In this document: in pieces, positions 54,352 to 62,435 of the stretch
Layout of the letters: each line of letters begins with the position of its first letter
Numbering within the stretch: position 1 is the stretch's first letter
Origin: Brevundimonas sp. MYb52
GTDB lineage: Bacteria; Pseudomonadota; Alphaproteobacteria; Caulobacterales; Caulobacteraceae
Assembly: GCF_002979535.1 (NCBI RefSeq)
Contig: NZ_PCPB01000008.1
Coordinates: 62,001-126,000, forward strand
Length of the DNA: 64,000 nucleotides
Reading direction: 5' to 3'
Notes under the pieces: model-generated
Told to the model about the DNA's origin: nothing
The model's database searches: none
What the model saw: the letters and a program-made list of their open reading frames with translations, nothing else
Position numbers and translations under genes: made by a program

Positions 54352-54390
54352 GGAAAGAACGGAGGCCTTCGCCTCCGCCTTGTAGAGGTT

Positions 54391-56439
54391 CTAGACCTTG
54401 GCCGAGCGGCTGCGGATCCACGAATAGAGAGCGAAGGTCAGGACCGCGAAGGCGGCCAGACCGGCCCACATGGCGGGCCAGGTCGTGTCCTTGGGCAGAA
54501 GCGCGAAGGGCGCTTCGTTCCGGGTGCTGACGATGACGGCGGCGGTGAAGACGCCGAACAGGCTTTCGCCCACGATCAGGCCCGAGGCCAGCAGAACGCC
54601 CATGCGGCGGCCCACGTCGGCGAAGCGGGTCGTGGCGATCCACTTGTCATAGGCCCAGCCGCAGACGGCGCCGACGACCAGCATGGTGGTGACGGCGGCC
54701 GGCAGATAGACGCCGATGCCGGCGGCCAGAGGCGGCAGCTTGACCTTGTCCTTGGTCGCGCCGCGCAGGACGACGTCGAGGATGATGACGCCGACGCCGA
54801 CCAGGGCGCCGACGCCGATCAGGTCCCAGCGCAGCTCGCCGCTGATGACGCCCTTGGCCAGGGCCGAGATCAGGGTGGCCTGCGGGGCGGCCAGGGTCTG
54901 GGCGCCTTGCACGATGGCGGGGGGGCCGCCTTCAAAGCCGAAGGCCTGGTTCATCATGTCCAGGACGAAGGGGATGACCAGGGCGCCGGCGACGACGCCG
55001 ACCAGCAGGGCCGTCTGCTGACGCCAGGGCGTGGCCTCGACCAGTTGGCCGGTCTTGAGGTCCTGCAGGTTGTCGTTGGAGATGACGGCCACGGCGAAGA
55101 CCACGGCGGTGACGATCAGGGCGAAGGCGATGATCGAGGGATCGGCAGGCACGCCGGCGATGGCCATGACACCCAGCATCAGCAGGGAGGCGATGATGAT
55201 GGCCAGGATGCCGACGCCCGAAACCGGGCTGTTGGACGAGCCGATCAGACCGGCCATGTAGCCGCAGATGGCGGCCACGGCGAAGCCGACGACCACGACA
55301 TAGATCAGGCCGCCGACGACCAGCAGGGGGGCTGAACCGGCCAGGGCCGTGCCCTGGGCGAAGACGGCCAGCAGGACGGCGATGCCGACCAGGGCGGCGA
55401 TCGACAGCAGACCGACGAACTTGATCGGAATGTCCTGCTCGGTGCGGTCCAGAACCTCGCCGTGGGCGCGCTTGGTCTGGGCGGCGATGGCCGAAGCCAG
55501 GCCGGCGACCAGGGGCTTGGCCAGCTTGGCCAGGGTCCACAGGGCGGCGACGCCGATGACGCCGGCGCCGATGAAGCGGACTTCCTTGGCCCAGACGGTC
55601 ATGGCCAGTTCCTCGGCCGGGGCGCCGGCAGGCAGGCTGGCGGCGATCGAGGGCACGCCGTGGGCGGCGGCCCAGGCCACGAACTCGGGCGAGGTCAGGA
55701 TGGGGACGAAGATCAGCCAGGCCAGGACCAGGCCGAACAACTGGGTCAGGCCGACGGCCAGGCCGATCAGGTGGCCGGCGCCCAGAAGGGCGAACTGCAT
55801 GGAGAAGCCGACGCCGGTGGCGCCGCCGCCGAGCGCGGCGGGCAGGCGCGCGAAGGCGGTGGTCTCGGCGGCGAAAACGCGGGCCGAGGCCAGGAAGGCG
55901 AAGAAGGCCGAGGCGATGGCGCTGCCGATCACCACGAACAGGCCGGAGCGGTTCTCGCGCACGGCCTCGGCGGATTCATCGGCGCCCGGCGAGCCGACCT
56001 TGAGCACCTCGGCGGCGGCGACGCCCTCGGGGTAGGGCAGGCCGCCCTGGACCACCAGGGTGCGGCGCAGGGGAATGGAGAAGGTCACGCCCAGCACGCC
56101 GCCGAGCACGCAGATGGCCACCGACTCCCAGAAGGGGAAGTTCATCCACCAGCCGATCATGACCAGGCCGGGCAGGACGAAGATGATCGAACTCATGGCG
56201 CCGCCAACCGAGGCGACGGTCTGAACCGTCATATTCTCCCAGATGGTTGAGCCCTTGAAGGCGCGCAGCAGGGCCATGGAGATGACCGCCGCCGGAATGG
56301 CCGAGGCGAAGGTCAGGCCGACCTTCAGGCCCAGATAGGTGTTGGCCGCCGTAAACACCGCCGCCAGCAAGCAGCCCAGGATCAGGGCGCGGATGGTCAG
56401 TTCGATGCGTTTGCCGGTGCTGGGAGGGCTGTCTGTCAT
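54391..56439 (-). CDS. OPT-family oligopeptide transporter
   Basis: A 682-residue membrane protein with about 14-16 helices. The first is IRALILGCLLAAVFTAANTYLGLKVGLTFASAIPAAVISMALL, a signature of the bacterial OPT (YSL-like) branch; PEGVAAAEVLKVG, GYMAGLIGSSNSPVSGVGILAIIIASLL and NDNLQDLKTGQLVEATPWRQQ also fit. Members import peptides or metal chelates with protons. The substrate is not evident. The ATG at 56439 has GGAAAG upstream; an in-frame ATG 15 bases earlier overlaps that site. Two large palindromic repeats fill the region upstream. Confidence 0.92.
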   Translation of the reverse strand: MTDSPPSTGKRIELTIRALILGCLLAAVFTAANTYLGLKVGLTFASAIPAAVISMALLRAFKGSTIWENMTVQTVASVGGAMSSIIFVLPGLVMIGWWMNFPFWESVAICVLGGVLGVTFSIPLRRTLVVQGGLPYPEGVAAAEVLKVGSPGADESAEAVRENRSGLFVVIGSAIASAFFAFLASARVFAAETTAFARLPAALGGGATGVGFSMQFALLGAGHLIGLAVGLTQLFGLVLAWLIFVPILTSPEFVAWAAAHGVPSIAASLPAGAPAEELAMTVWAKEVRFIGAGVIGVAALWTLAKLAKPLVAGLASAIAAQTKRAHGEVLDRTEQDIPIKFVGLLSIAALVGIAVLLAVFAQGTALAGSAPLLVVGGLIYVVVVGFAVAAICGYMAGLIGSSNSPVSGVGILAIIIASLLMLGVMAIAGVPADPSIIAFALIVTAVVFAVAVISNDNLQDLKTGQLVEATPWRQQTALLVGVVAGALVIPFVLDMMNQAFGFEGGPPAIVQGAQTLAAPQATLISALAKGVISGELRWDLIGVGALVGVGVIILDVVLRGATKDKVKLPPLAAGIGVYLPAAVTTMLVVGAVCGWAYDKWIATTRFADVGRRMGVLLASGLIVGESLFGVFTAAVIVSTRNEAPFALLPKDTTWPAMWAGLAAFAVLTFALYSWIRSRSAKV

Positions 56440-56521
56440 GCGGGTTCTTTCCATTGTCGCGCGGAGGTAATCCCGAAAGCGCGGCCGTGACAACGGGTCG
56501 CGCAGAGATAGGCGAAGACCT

Positions 56522-56666
56522 CTCCCTCCCCTTCATGGGGAGGGTGGTCGCGTCAGCGACCGGGTGGGGAGGACCAGGTGATGCCGAGTTCTGAGTCTGT
56601 ATAGCCCAAGCGCCCCCACCCGTCTGGCGCTGCGCGCCAGCCACCCTCCCCATGAAGGGGAGGGAG
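56522..56666. repeat. Large inverted repeat with 26-bp perfect arms upstream of the OPT gene
   Basis: Arms 56522-56547 and 56641-56666 are exact reverse complements, each containing CTCCCCTTCATGGGGAG. Inner partial arms CGGGTGGGG/CCCCACCCG continue the stem. It is the same design as the element at 16.3 kb, with different spacer sequence. Confidence 0.9.
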
Positions 56667-56743
56667 AACAGGTCTGCCCGCCTCGCGATAACGCGGGCGG
56701 TGAGAGGGCTGGGCGGGGCGAGTTGTGATGGCGCGCGCATTTT

Positions 56744-56887
56744 CCTTCTCCCCTTGTGGGAGAAGGTGGGCCCGAAGGGCTCGGATGAGGGGTTGCGCGA
56801 CGGCGGCCACGGGGCTCGGTTCAATGCGCGGCGAGACCCCTCATCCGTCTGCCTTCGGCAGCCGCCTTCTCCCGCAAGGGGAGAAGG
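56744..56887. repeat. Large inverted repeat of the CCTTCTCCC family before mutM
   Basis: Left arm 56744-56766 and right arm 56865-56887 are near-perfect complements (CCTTCTCCC ... GGGAGAAGG), with inner GATGAGGGGT/ACCCCTCATC arms. The right arm ends 14 bases before the mutM start. The 56667-56743 stretch between the two elements shows nothing recognisable, and no promoter could be placed with confidence between the OPT gene and mutM. Confidence 0.88.
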
Positions 56888-56901
56888 AATAGATATGCGC
56901 C

Positions 56902-57765
56902 ATGCCTGAATTACCCGAAGTCGAAACCGTGCGGCGTGGTCTGGAGCCGGTGCTGGAGGGGGCGCGGTTGACGCTGCCGCGTCAGAACCGGCCGGACCTG
57001 CGCTTTCCTTTTCCCGAGCGCTTCGTGGAGCGGCTGGACGGGGCGACGGTGCTGCGGCTGGACCGGCGGGCCAAGTATCTGCTGTTCCCGCTGTCGACCG
57101 GCGAGACCTGGGTGACGCATCTGGGCATGACGGGGCGGTTCACCCTGGAGGGCGCGGCTCCGGGGGCGTTCGAGACGGATGCGCCGGTCGTGGGCAAGCA
57201 TGAGCACATGAGCTTGACGGCGGAACGGGCCGGGGTGCTGACGCGGCTGGGCTACGCCGATGCGCGGCGCTTCGGCTTCATGGGGCTGATCCCCACCGAG
57301 GCGGTCGAGGGGCATGCCTGGTTTGCGGATCTGGGACCGGAGCCGCTGGGCAACGGCTTTTCCGCCGCTCATCTGGCCGAGGTCTTTGACGGCAAGGCGC
57401 AGAACATCAAGGTCTCGCTGCTGGACCAGAGGAATGTGGCGGGTCTGGGCAATATCTATGTCTGCGAGGCCCTGTATCGCGCGCGCATCTCGCCGCTGAC
57501 CCCGGCGGGCAAGGTCAGCCGGCCCCGGCTGGAGCGACTGGCGACCGAGGTGAGGCAGGTGCTGGCCGACGCCATCACGGCGGGCGGCTCGACGCTGAAG
57601 GACTTCGCCAATGTCGAGGGCGGGCAGGGCTATTTCCAGCATCGCTTCGACGTCTATGGCCGCGAGGGCGAGCCGTGCCGGACGGAGGGTTGCGGCGGCG
57701 CAGTGGCGCGCCTGGTCCAGGGCGGGCGCTCGACCTTCTTCTGTCCGGTCTGCCAAAAACGGTGA
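56902..57765 (+). CDS. mutM: Formamidopyrimidine-DNA glycosylase
   Basis: A 287-residue base-excision repair enzyme removing 8-oxoguanine and ring-opened purines. The catalytic MPELPEVETVRRGL start supplies P2 and E3. LGMTGRF, the helix-two-turn-helix (DQRNVAGLGNIYVCEALYRA), GSTLKDFANVEGGQGYFQHRF and the C-terminal zinc finger (CRTEGCGG ... FFCPVCQK) are complete. It starts right after a palindromic repeat. Confidence 0.97.
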   Translation: MPELPEVETVRRGLEPVLEGARLTLPRQNRPDLRFPFPERFVERLDGATVLRLDRRAKYLLFPLSTGETWVTHLGMTGRFTLEGAAPGAFETDAPVVGKHEHMSLTAERAGVLTRLGYADARRFGFMGLIPTEAVEGHAWFADLGPEPLGNGFSAAHLAEVFDGKAQNIKVSLLDQRNVAGLGNIYVCEALYRARISPLTPAGKVSRPRLERLATEVRQVLADAITAGGSTLKDFANVEGGQGYFQHRFDVYGREGEPCRTEGCGGAVARLVQGGRSTFFCPVCQKR

Positions 57766-57801
57766 TGTGTCGGAAAAATCCGACGTGATGTAAAAAATAA
57801 T

Positions 57802-57814
57802 AGACATGATGTCT
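57802..57814. promoter_or_regulatory. Palindrome AGACATGATGTCT upstream of the membrane/HTH operon
   Basis: A 13-bp perfect palindrome with a central G lies in an A/T-rich patch (TAAAAAATAATAG just before it) 48 bases ahead of the first membrane-protein gene. It is a plausible operator for the HTH protein encoded at the operon's end. A GTCGGA/TCCGAC hairpin (57769-57784) sits just upstream after mutM. Confidence 0.45.
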
Positions 57815-57862
57815 GCGTCGTGCGACATCGCCTCATCGCTTGGGATCAAGGAGGAGGCGGCC

Positions 57863-58327
57863 ATGTCGTTCAGGGAAAAACTGTCGTGGGGCGTGCTGCT
57901 GACCACCTCGGCGGTGTGGAGCTTTTACTTCGTGCGGCTGGGGCTGAAAGCGGCCGACGGCCTGCTGACCCAGGATCTGGTGCTGTGGACCATGGGGGTC
58001 TGCATCGGTTTCAGCCTTGCGGCCCACGTCGGATTTTCCATCCTGGCGGCGGTCAGCACCTCGAAGGCCGAGCGGTCCGTGGTCGATGAGCGCGAGCAGG
58101 GCGTGGCCCTCAAGGCCAGTTATACGGCCTTCGTGACCATGAGCGGCACGTTGGGGGCGCTGTCGGCCTATGGCTACTCCTACGCTCTGCGTCACCCGGA
58201 CATGCTGGGACCCGATCCTCTGGCGCCGGCTCTGTTGCTGGCGGCCAACGGCTTCATCTTCGCCCTGGCCCTGTCCGAGGTGGTGCGTCACGCCACCCAG
58301 ATCACCCTGCTGCGCCGCGTCGGTTGA
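57863..58327 (+). CDS. Four-helix membrane protein of unknown function, copy 1
   Basis: A 154-residue inner membrane protein. It starts MSFREKLSWGVLLTTSAVWSFYFVRL. Helices lie near 8-26, 44-66 (VLWTMGVCIGFSLAAHVGFSIL), 90-112 and 122-142. A conserved cytoplasmic segment STSKAERSVVDEREQ lies between helices two and three. AGGAGG precedes the ATG at 57863. The next gene is a clear paralog (MSFREK, TSKAER, DERE), and a small HTH gene follows, so the three form an operon. The layout resembles other small membrane protein plus Xre regulator pairs (DUF2178-like), but function is not known. Confidence 0.82.
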   Translation: MSFREKLSWGVLLTTSAVWSFYFVRLGLKAADGLLTQDLVLWTMGVCIGFSLAAHVGFSILAAVSTSKAERSVVDEREQGVALKASYTAFVTMSGTLGALSAYGYSYALRHPDMLGPDPLAPALLLAANGFIFALALSEVVRHATQITLLRRVG

Positions 58328-58352
58328 GGCCGCGACGGATAAGGAGCGCGTC

Positions 58353-58841
58353 ATGAGCTTTCGTGAGAAGCATCTGTGGGTGGCCATCATCGCCGGGCTG
58401 GCGGTCTGGGGCGCCTATGCCTGGCGGTTTGGCGAGCGGGTCTTGGCCGGCGGACTGAAACAGGCGGATTTCGCCGCCGACATGGGCGGGCTGTTCATTC
58501 TTGGCCTGGTCGCGGTGGTGGTGCTGGAGGCCGGGCTGACGGCCCTGGCCATGCTGACGACCTCCAAGGCCGAGCGCCGGGCGCGGGACGAGCGCGAAGG
58601 CGCAGCGACGCTGCAGGCCAGCCATGTGTCGCTGATGCTGCTGATCGGCTTGCTGGTCACGGTCTCGGCAGTCGCCTATGGCGTCGGCTTCTGGGGCAGC
58701 GTGAGGCCCGAGGGGCTGGCGCGGTGGATGATCCCCGGCAACGGCCTGGTCCTGGTCGCCAATGCGGTTCTGGGCTGCATCATGCTGTCGGAACTGGCGC
58801 GCTGGGCCCTGTCCCTGGCCCTGTTGAAGCGGGGGCGGTGA
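58353..58841 (+). CDS. Four-helix membrane protein of unknown function, copy 2
   Basis: A 162-residue paralog of the preceding gene. It starts MSFREKHLWVAIIAGLAVWGAYAWRF and has helices near 8-26, 44-68 (GLFILGLVAVVVLEAGLTALAML), 92-115 and 128-150. The linker TTSKAERRARDEREG matches copy 1. AAGGAG lies six bases before the ATG. Its stop overlaps the start of the HTH gene (TGATG), so regulator and membrane protein are made together. Confidence 0.82.
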   Translation: MSFREKHLWVAIIAGLAVWGAYAWRFGERVLAGGLKQADFAADMGGLFILGLVAVVVLEAGLTALAMLTTSKAERRARDEREGAATLQASHVSLMLLIGLLVTVSAVAYGVGFWGSVRPEGLARWMIPGNGLVLVANAVLGCIMLSELARWALSLALLKRGR

Positions 58842-59059
58842 TGGGCAAGGCGCCGCCTCCTATAAAGAACCGCATCCGCGAACTGCGCTTTCACGCCGGC
58901 GAGATGACCCAGGCCGACCTGGCCGCGCGCATCGGCATGACACGTCAGACCATCGTGGCCATGGAGCAGGGCAAGTACTCGCCCAGCCTGGAGGCCGCCT
59001 TCCGTATCGCCCAGGTCTTTGGCGTCGAAATCGGCGAGGTGTTCCAGTGGGAGGGCTGA
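58841..59059 (+). CDS. Small XRE-family HTH regulator
   Basis: A 72-residue DNA-binding protein that is almost only the [55 protein letters not shown], then IGEVFQW. This is the compact YgzD/YozG-like type usually encoded beside small membrane proteins. It starts on the last base of the preceding stop codon. A palindrome at 57802 ahead of the operon is a candidate autoregulatory site. Confidence 0.92.
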   Translation: MGKAPPPIKNRIRELRFHAGEMTQADLAARIGMTRQTIVAMEQGKYSPSLEAAFRIAQVFGVEIGEVFQWEG

Positions 59060-59099
59060 GGCGCTAGACCTCGGCTCAATGATTATGAGGAGCGCCCCG

Positions 59100-59885
59100 A
59101 TGGCCGACGTCTATTCCACCCTGCTGATCGAACGCCATGCCGAGGGCTATGCGGTCGTCACCCTGAACCGGCCGGAGGCGCTGAACGCGCTGAACACCAC
59201 CCTGACCGGCGAACTGGGCGACTTCCTGGAGAGCGTGGCCGACGATGACAGCGTGCGCTGCGTGGTCCTGACCGGCTCGGTCAAGGCCTTCGCCGCCGGC
59301 GCCGACATCAAGGAGATGGCCGATCAGGCCTATGCCGACATGTACCGCGGCAACTTCTTCGCTCGCGCCCATGACCGGGTGGCGAGCTTCCGCAAGCCGA
59401 TCATCGCGGCGGTGTCGGGCTATGCGCTCGGCGGCGGCTGCGAGCTGGCCATGCTGTGCGACTTCATCATCGCCTCCGAGACGGCCAAGTTCGGCCAGCC
59501 CGAGATCAACCTGGGCGTGGCCCCCGGCATCGGCGGCTCGCAGCGCTTGACCCGCGCGGTGGGCAAGGCCAAGGCGATGGACATGTGTCTGACCGGCCGG
59601 ATGATGGACGCCGCCGAGGCCGAGCGTTCGGGCCTGGTGTCGCGCGTGGTGGCGTCTGAGGCCCTGCTGGACGAGGCGCGGGCCACAGCGGCCAAGATCG
59701 CCGGTCAGTCCATCCTGGCGGTCATGGCCAACAAGGAGCTGGTCAACGCCGCTTTCGAGACGACCCTGGCGCAAGGGGTGGTGTTCGAGCGCCGCCTGTT
59801 CCACTCCCTGTTCGCCTTCGACGACCAGAAGGAGGGCATGGCGGCCTTCGTCGAGAAGCGCAAACCCGCCTTCACGGGCCGCTAA
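59100..59885 (+). CDS. Enoyl-CoA hydratase
   Basis: A 261-residue crotonase-fold enzyme adding water to 2-enoyl-CoA in fatty acid breakdown. The oxyanion segment [11 protein letters not shown], the catalytic E115 in [11 protein letters not shown] and E135 in [12 protein letters not shown] are present, and [23 protein letters not shown] follows. Both glutamates being present supports hydratase rather than isomerase activity. GAGGAG precedes the ATG at 59100. Confidence 0.94.
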   Translation: MADVYSTLLIERHAEGYAVVTLNRPEALNALNTTLTGELGDFLESVADDDSVRCVVLTGSVKAFAAGADIKEMADQAYADMYRGNFFARAHDRVASFRKPIIAAVSGYALGGGCELAMLCDFIIASETAKFGQPEINLGVAPGIGGSQRLTRAVGKAKAMDMCLTGRMMDAAEAERSGLVSRVVASEALLDEARATAAKIAGQSILAVMANKELVNAAFETTLAQGVVFERRLFHSLFAFDDQKEGMAAFVEKRKPAFTGR

Positions 59886-59931
59886 ACCCAGGCCCAAACC
59901 TAGGCCCCGACTCAATTCCGGCCGCGTCGCG

Positions 59932-59960
59932 TTGACCGGCCGGAGCCTTTCCGCTATAGC
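59932..59960 (+). promoter_or_regulatory. Housekeeping promoter of rpsT
   Basis: TTGACC (59932-59937) and TATAGC (59955-59960) are separated by exactly 17 bases, a near-ideal alphaproteobacterial housekeeping promoter. It lies 69 bases before the rpsT start, giving a leader of about 60 bases. Confidence 0.8.
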
Positions 59961-60029
59961 CGCCCGCTCTTGAGATTTCCTCGCCGTGGACGTGGGTTCG
60001 CGGCGTTTTCGTTCGAAGGTTTTTACCCG

Positions 60030-60299
60030 ATGGCCAACAATGCAGGCGCCCGCAAGGCGATCCGCAAGATCGAAGCGCGGACCGAAGTGAACAAGGCCCG
60101 CCGTACGCGCGTTCGCACCTACCTGCGCAAGTTCCAAGAAGCCCTGACGGGCGGAGACGTCGAAGCCGCCAAGAGCGCCTTCATCACGGCTCAGTCGGAA
60201 CTGATGCGCGCCGTGTCGAAGGGCGTGGTTCACAAGAACACCGGCTCGCGCAAGGTTTCGCGCCTGGCCGCCCAGCTGAAGAAGCTGTCGGCCGCCTGA
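60030..60299 (+). CDS. rpsT: Ribosomal protein bS20
   Basis: An 89-residue small-subunit protein: [39 protein letters not shown] and the C-terminal [22 protein letters not shown]. Location just upstream of dnaA is usual in Caulobacterales. Confidence 0.97.
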   Translation: MANNAGARKAIRKIEARTEVNKARRTRVRTYLRKFQEALTGGDVEAAKSAFITAQSELMRAVSKGVVHKNTGSRKVSRLAAQLKKLSAA

Positions 60300-60405
60300 T
60301 TTAGGCGAGGTCGGGACGGGCTTTCACGCCTTTGTCAAACGACGTCATCTAACGCGCTCGGACGACCCGTAACCGGGTTGTCGCAAGAAAATCTAACGAT
60401 TTCAA

Positions 60406-60440
60406 CGGCGAGGAAGCGCAAGCTCCCTCGCCGTCTTGCT
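60406..60440 (+). terminator. Terminator of rpsT
   Basis: CGGCGAGG (60406-60413) pairs with CCTCGCCG (60426-60433), with an inner AGC/GCT pairing around GCAA, followed by TCTTGCTGTCT. The T tract is short, but position and stem strength suit the end of the rpsT message. Confidence 0.65.
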
Positions 60441-60817
60441 GTCTGGCGCTAAGTCTCGGACGGAATTCCATAGAATCCAGCGTTAGCGAATGGGGCGAAA
60501 TCGCCATTTTCCCAAGCGACGCCGGGGTTTGCCGGAGTCAAACAATTTAAGTGCGAATCTCGACTCGAATCAGCGTTGATCTCCGCCGTGCGACGCGTAA
60601 GTTTTGGCCTGTAACGCACTTCCATCCCAATCCGGATGAAGACGGGGGAAATCAATGGTTTCCGCCGGCGGGAGACGTCTGTCCGTGAGTACGACCCCAC
60701 CTGCAAAACCTCGGTTTTGCGGGGCAGGAGAAGTCGTCCCGGCTGTCGCCTTCGTTGTGCGTTCGTTCGGTGGTTCTAACTCTTGGCGGGTGTGTTTTGA
60801 CGATATTGGGGGGCGCG
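60441..60817. promoter_or_regulatory. dnaA upstream region with five GANTC sites
   Basis: The 518-base gap between rpsT and dnaA has no credible gene. GANTC motifs, the target of the cell-cycle methylase CcrM, occur at 60473, 60535, 60555, 60562 and 60567, three of them within 17 bases. In Caulobacter, methylation of such sites alters dnaA transcription. I could not place the promoter with confidence. A GCAAAACC/GGTTTTGC hairpin (about 60702-60720) lies within the leader. Confidence 0.65.
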
Positions 60818-62260
60818 ATGACGGGCATGACGGATCCGGACCGTATCTGGACTGAGGCGGCGGGCCGCCTGAAGACCGAGATCGGCGACGGTCCGTTCAG
60901 CAGCTATATCGCGCCGTCGGCCGTGCGCCTGGACGCGAGCGGCAATCTGATCCTGGTGACGCCGACCGCCTATGCGCGGGACTGGGTGCGCAAGAACGCC
61001 CTGCGTCGCATGAACGAGCTGTGGCTGGGCCTGGACGGCCTGTCGCGTCGTCTGGACGTCCGCTGCCGCGCCGAGGTGGGGTCGCCCGCCCCGGCCACCG
61101 CCTTCCCCGCCGGCGAGGCCCCGCGCCTGGCCTCGGTGGGCGGCGTGATCGCCCCCGCGCCTGTTTCGGCCCTCGCCTCGACCTTCGCCCCCTCGACCGA
61201 CGGCGCCCGCGCCGTGCGCGCCGCCGGTCTGCAAGAGCGCCTGAACTTCGACAGCTTCGTCGAAGGCCAAGGCAACGCCTTCGCCCTGGCCATCGCCAAG
61301 CAGGTCGCCAGCTGGGCTGACGGCCACTTCAACCCGGTCTTCTTCTGCGGCCCCTACGGCTACGGCAAGACCCACCTGCTGAACGCCATCGCCTGGGAGG
61401 CGCAGCGTCTGCGCCCCGACGCCAAGGTGGTCTATCTGACCGCCGAGCGGTTCCTCTCGACCTTCGTGCGCGCCATGCAGGACCGCTCGACCGCGGCCTT
61501 CAAGGAAAGCCTGCGCTCGGCCGACATGCTGCTGCTGGACGACGTCCAGTTCGTCGGCGGCAAGACCTCGACCCAGGAAGAACTGCTCAACACCCTAACC
61601 TCGCTGATCGAGGACGGCAAACGCATCGTCCTGTCGGCCGACCGCGCCCCGACCGCCCTGACCGATGTCGAGCCGCGCCTGCGCAGCCACCTGGCCGCCG
61701 GTCTGACCTGCCCGGTTGAAGCCGCCGACCGCAATCTGAAGATCGCCGTGGCCCAGTCGCGTCTGAACGCCCTGGCCAAGCTGGGCGTCGTCTCGGGCGA
61801 GGCCCGCATCGACGTGCTGGAGCACCTGGTGGATCGCACCCCCGGCTCGATGCGTGAGCTTGAAGGCGCCGTGAACACCCTGGCCGCCGTCGCCGGCGCT
61901 CGCCTCTCGGCCCTGAGCGTCGACGAGGCCCAGAGCCTGCTGGGCGTCGCCCTGCGCGGCGGTCCCGAGCGTCGCATCACCGTCGATGAGATCCAGAAGA
62001 CGGTCGCCGACCACTTCAACCTGAAGCAGGCCGATCTGCTGAGCGAGCGCCGCACCCGCGCCATCGCCCGCCCGCGCCAGATCGCCATGTATCTGTGCAA
62101 GCAGCACACGACCCGCTCCTATCCCGACATCGGCCGTCGCTTCGGCGGACGCGATCACACGACCGTCCTGCACGGCGTGCGCAAGATCGAGGAGCTGATG
62201 CCCAAGGAAGAGCAGATCGCTCGCGACGTCGAGGCCCTGACGCGCAAACTGCGCGGCTAG
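60818..62260 (+). CDS. dnaA: Chromosomal replication initiator DnaA
   Basis: A 480-residue AAA+ initiator. Domain I is about 5-90 (IWTEAAGRLKTEIGDGPFSSYIAPSAVRL). A Pro/Ala-rich linker runs to about 150. Domain III begins at LNFDSFVEGQGNAFALAIAKQVA, with Walker A GPYGYGKTHLL, Walker B LLLLDDVQFVGGK and sensor 1 VLSADRAPTAL. Domain IV binds DnaA boxes (RAIARPRQIAMYLCKQHTTRSYPDIGRRFGGRDHTTVLHGVRK). Walker A differs from the common GGxGLGKTH form by Pro and Tyr. The ATG at 60818 follows GGGGGG; a longer frame from 60755 begins in unconserved sequence. dnaN lies downstream, the common origin-proximal order. Confidence 0.95.
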   Translation: MTGMTDPDRIWTEAAGRLKTEIGDGPFSSYIAPSAVRLDASGNLILVTPTAYARDWVRKNALRRMNELWLGLDGLSRRLDVRCRAEVGSPAPATAFPAGEAPRLASVGGVIAPAPVSALASTFAPSTDGARAVRAAGLQERLNFDSFVEGQGNAFALAIAKQVASWADGHFNPVFFCGPYGYGKTHLLNAIAWEAQRLRPDAKVVYLTAERFLSTFVRAMQDRSTAAFKESLRSADMLLLDDVQFVGGKTSTQEELLNTLTSLIEDGKRIVLSADRAPTALTDVEPRLRSHLAAGLTCPVEAADRNLKIAVAQSRLNALAKLGVVSGEARIDVLEHLVDRTPGSMRELEGAVNTLAAVAGARLSALSVDEAQSLLGVALRGGPERRITVDEIQKTVADHFNLKQADLLSERRTRAIARPRQIAMYLCKQHTTRSYPDIGRRFGGRDHTTVLHGVRKIEELMPKEEQIARDVEALTRKLRG

Positions 62261-62291
62261 AACGGGAAGTGACGCACAAGCTGCGCGGCTA
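62239..62291 (+). repeat. Direct repeat of the dnaA 3' end
   Basis: The last 21 bases of dnaA up to its stop (GACGCGCAAACTGCGCGGCTA, 62239-62259) are repeated with two changes at 62271-62291, 32 bases later and out of frame. The second copy reads as a seven-codon mini-frame, GTG to TAA, encoding the same KLRG ending as DnaA. Confidence 0.8.
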
Positions 62292-62309
62292 AAGCTTCCA
62301 CCGCAGGCC

Positions 62310-62318
62310 TGTGGATAG
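62310..62318 (-). promoter_or_regulatory. Possible DnaA box in the dnaA-dnaN spacer
   Basis: On the minus strand the site reads CTATCCACA, one base from the consensus TTATCCACA. It is a single site, so it does not by itself mark an origin. Confidence 0.45.
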
Positions 62319-62435
62319 CGGGGGCAGACGTCACAGGATGTCGGCCCCCCGTTGCCCCCGCCGCTCAATGCGCTAGTGTTCCAGCCCATCCTTACGGCGA
62401 CGCTGATAAAGGCGTCGCGGCCCGGGCGAGACCAC

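Noticed and set aside
60300..60817. Replication origin between rpsT and dnaA
   Set aside because: No cluster of DnaA boxes or an A/T-rich unwinding region was seen. GANTC sites alone do not define an origin, and in Caulobacter the origin lies by hemE.
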